A stretch of 15,788 nt of DNA, taken from assembly GCA_026395105.1 (NCBI GenBank), contig JAPLZH010000034.1, positions 1-15,788 of the forward strand, in the 5' to 3' direction. The position numbers were made by a program, and so were the translations under genes. The notes under the pieces were generated by a model. The model was not told the DNA's origin and did not search any database. It was given only the letters and a program-made list of their open reading frames with translations. Positions 14,801-15,788 of this stretch are shown here, piece by piece. This DNA comes from Candidatus Tayloriibacteriota bacterium. Lineage in GTDB: Bacteria > Patescibacteriota > Minisyncoccia > Phycocordibacterales > PALSA-1337. Within the stretch, counting starts at the first letter, position 1; every line of letters starts with the position of its first letter.

Positions 14801-15334
14801 ATGATGAATACACTTAAACATGATTATGGAAAAGATATTGTTCAAAATGGGCATGAGGCTCTCCGTGAAGAAGCGCACCCAGTTCCTATTAAGGAAATCT
14901 CTAGTCGCCATATTCAGAATTTAATTAAAAAGATGAAAAGCGCTTTGGCTACTCAGTCAGACGGGGTAGGGCTCGCGGCCGCACAGGTCGGCGAGCCACT
15001 TCGCATTTTCATAATTTCTAAAAGAGTTTTTGAGGGCAGGGCAGATGCACCGAAGGACGATATGGTTTTTATAAATCCCGAAATATTAAAGTTATCCAGA
15101 GATAAAGACTGGTTAGAGGAGGGCTGTCTCTCTGTTCGCCCGCTTTTCGGTAAAGTAAGAAGGTCAAAGAAGGCTACCATCAGTGCCCACGATGAGCACG
15201 GTCAAAAGTTTGAAATGGGTGCCTCCGGCTTAATCGCTCAGATTTTTCAGCATGAAGTAGACCACCTTCACGGCGTACTTTTCATAGATAAAGCAAAAGA
15301 GGTGATAGAGGTGCCGATGCCCGTATCGAACTAG
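14801..15334 (+). CDS. def: Peptide deformylase
   Basis: The enzyme removes the formyl group from the N-terminal methionine of new proteins. The protein has 177 residues and all three family motifs: GVGLAAAQ (55-62), EGCLS (107-111) and QHEVDH (150-155). The metal ligands are C109, H151 and H155, and the catalytic base is E152. The segment between motifs I and II includes an acidic insertion (about 78-88) as in type I enzymes of variable length. It is the second gene after the ATPase; the formyltransferase gene fmt is not in the window. Either ATG 14801 or the adjoining ATG 14804 could be the start. No terminator is seen after the stop, only a pyrimidine-rich region. Confidence 0.96.
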   Translation: MMNTLKHDYGKDIVQNGHEALREEAHPVPIKEISSRHIQNLIKKMKSALATQSDGVGLAAAQVGEPLRIFIISKRVFEGRADAPKDDMVFINPEILKLSRDKDWLEEGCLSVRPLFGKVRRSKKATISAHDEHGQKFEMGASGLIAQIFQHEVDHLHGVLFIDKAKEVIEVPMPVSN

Positions 15335-15369
15335 ACTAGAGGGAAATCGGGCGCTAATATTCCTACCGC

Positions 15370-15465
15370 TATCCTTTTCCACATTATCACCATCACCCCC
15401 CTCTCTCTCTCTCTTCTTTTTCACCCCCTATCCCCACCTCCCTCCATTTTAAATTTCCCCCCCCC
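15370..15465 (+). repeat. Pyrimidine-rich tract with (CT)7 and C9
   Basis: Nearly all of these bases are C or T on this strand. The tract includes six C (15396-15401), seven CT units (15401-15414) and nine C (15457-15465). It separates def from the next surface gene and runs into its promoter. Both simple repeats are slippage-prone. A long pyrimidine tract can also adopt unusual DNA structure. Confidence 0.8.
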
Positions 15466-15475
15466 ATGTTAAAAT
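15448..15475 (+). promoter_or_regulatory. Promoter of the second surface gene with C9 in its spacer
   Basis: An extended -10 (TGT then TAAAAT, 15467-15475) lies one base after the C9 run. A TTTAAA candidate -35 (15448-15453) is 16 bases upstream, the same spacing as in the tuf and giant-gene promoters. The start site should fall near 15482, only about 4 bases before the ATG, so the message may be almost leaderless. Confidence 0.6.
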
Positions 15476-15485
15476 ACTAAGGATT

Positions 15486-15788
15486 ATGAAGAAAACGCTA
15501 CGAAATATATTAGTCATATCTTTTGTATTTATAGCTTTCTTAACCCTAAACATCTCTTTAGTAAAATCAGAAACGGGAGTACCCAGTATAGTCTCATATC
15601 AGGGTCATTTAAGTGATTCAGGGGGTAATCCATTAGGTGGAACAGGTACTAATTACTATTTCAAATTCTCATTATGGGATAACCCTACAGTAGGATCTGG
15701 TTCTAAGGTCTGGCCAGTTAATACTCCAGGAGTCTCCACTCTACAGGTTAAGCAGGGATTATTCAGTGTTAACATAGGAGATACAGAT
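15486..15788 (+). CDS. Secreted surface protein, N-terminal part (cut by window end)
   Basis: The frame is open from ATG 15486 to the last base (101 codons). A signal peptide is clear: MKKTLRN, a hydrophobic core of about 18 residues (VISFVFIAFLTLNISLV), then KSETG, with cleavage probably near 28-30. The mature part opens with PSIVSYQGHLSDSGGNPLGG, then YYFKFSLWDN and VKQGLFSVNIGDT. This is the 'YQG.L.D..GNPL.G....F.LWD' beta-sandwich start of long phage-fibre-like or adhesin-like proteins common in Patescibacteria. AAGGA (15479-15483) is an SD-like sequence but only two bases from the ATG. The C-terminus and thus the anchoring mode are unknown. Confidence 0.85.
   Translation, partial: MKKTLRNILVISFVFIAFLTLNISLVKSETGVPSIVSYQGHLSDSGGNPLGGTGTNYYFKFSLWDNPTVGSGSKVWPVNTPGVSTLQVKQGLFSVNIGDTD

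Noticed and set aside
1115..15334. Alternative genetic code (UGA as glycine, as in some Patescibacteria)
   Set aside because: None of the genes needs UGA as a sense codon; glycine is coded by GGN and all families are full length with the standard bacterial code. No gene here ends in TGA, but the sample is too small to mean much.
1600..15424. Many open frames of 60-130 codons on the minus strand and in other plus frames over the ribosomal and surface genes
   Set aside because: They are shadows of strongly conserved coding frames, lack recognisable domains and lack their own initiation signals.

Overview
The window looks like a piece of a Patescibacteria (Candidate Phyla Radiation) genome, probably from the Parcubacteria side. 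This is inferred from the gene content and style. The ribosomal proteins are compact, and nearly all start codons lack a Shine-Dalgarno sequence. The surface proteins combine a beta-helix or Ig-like fold with a C-terminal peptidoglycan-binding domain. The EF-Tu is divergent, rpmC (L29) is missing from its usual place, and the base composition is AT-rich. No 16S gene is present, so the exact lineage cannot be set.

Layout. (1) 1-933: the 3' end of an apparent IS30-family transposase, followed directly by the 5'-truncated remnant of a secreted Ig-like surface protein gene, then a strong terminator. (2) 1008-5257: a strong promoter, then tuf and the first half of the S10 operon (rpsJ, rplC, rplD, rplW, rplB), closed by a terminator. 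(3) 5258-9769: a 1439-residue secreted cell-wall protein with its own promoter region and terminator, sitting between rplB and rpsS, which are normally adjacent. (4) 9770-10044: a 29-bp inverted-repeat element, a new promoter and a structured leader. (5) 10045-13508: rpsS, rplV, rpsC, rplP, rpsQ, rplN, rplX, rplE and a terminator. rpmC is absent between rplP and rpsQ, and rpsN/rpsH and the rest of spc do not follow rplE. (6) 13575-15334: a promoter, an AAA_14/DUF4143 ATPase and peptide deformylase (def). (7) 15335-15788: pyrimidine-rich spacer, then the 5' end of a second secreted surface protein cut by the window edge.

The most interesting pattern is a set of long G/C homopolymers in otherwise AT-rich DNA, all placed where a length change would switch a surface protein. 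A G8 run lies in the -35/-10 spacer of the giant protein's promoter, with a C9 run just upstream forming an inverted repeat with it. A G9 run follows the ATG at 5403 of the giant protein and leaves it out of frame with the main reading frame; one G fewer would join the two. A C9 run lies in the promoter spacer of the second surface gene. This resembles the phase-variable contingency loci of host-associated bacteria, here next to and inside a broken ribosomal-protein operon of a presumed episymbiont. The main alternative is homopolymer length error in the assembly.

The core genes supply translation: EF-Tu delivers aminoacyl-tRNA, 13 ribosomal proteins build the particle, and deformylase trims new N-termini. 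The surface proteins and transposon remnant mark this as a place where accessory DNA has entered a normally rigid operon.
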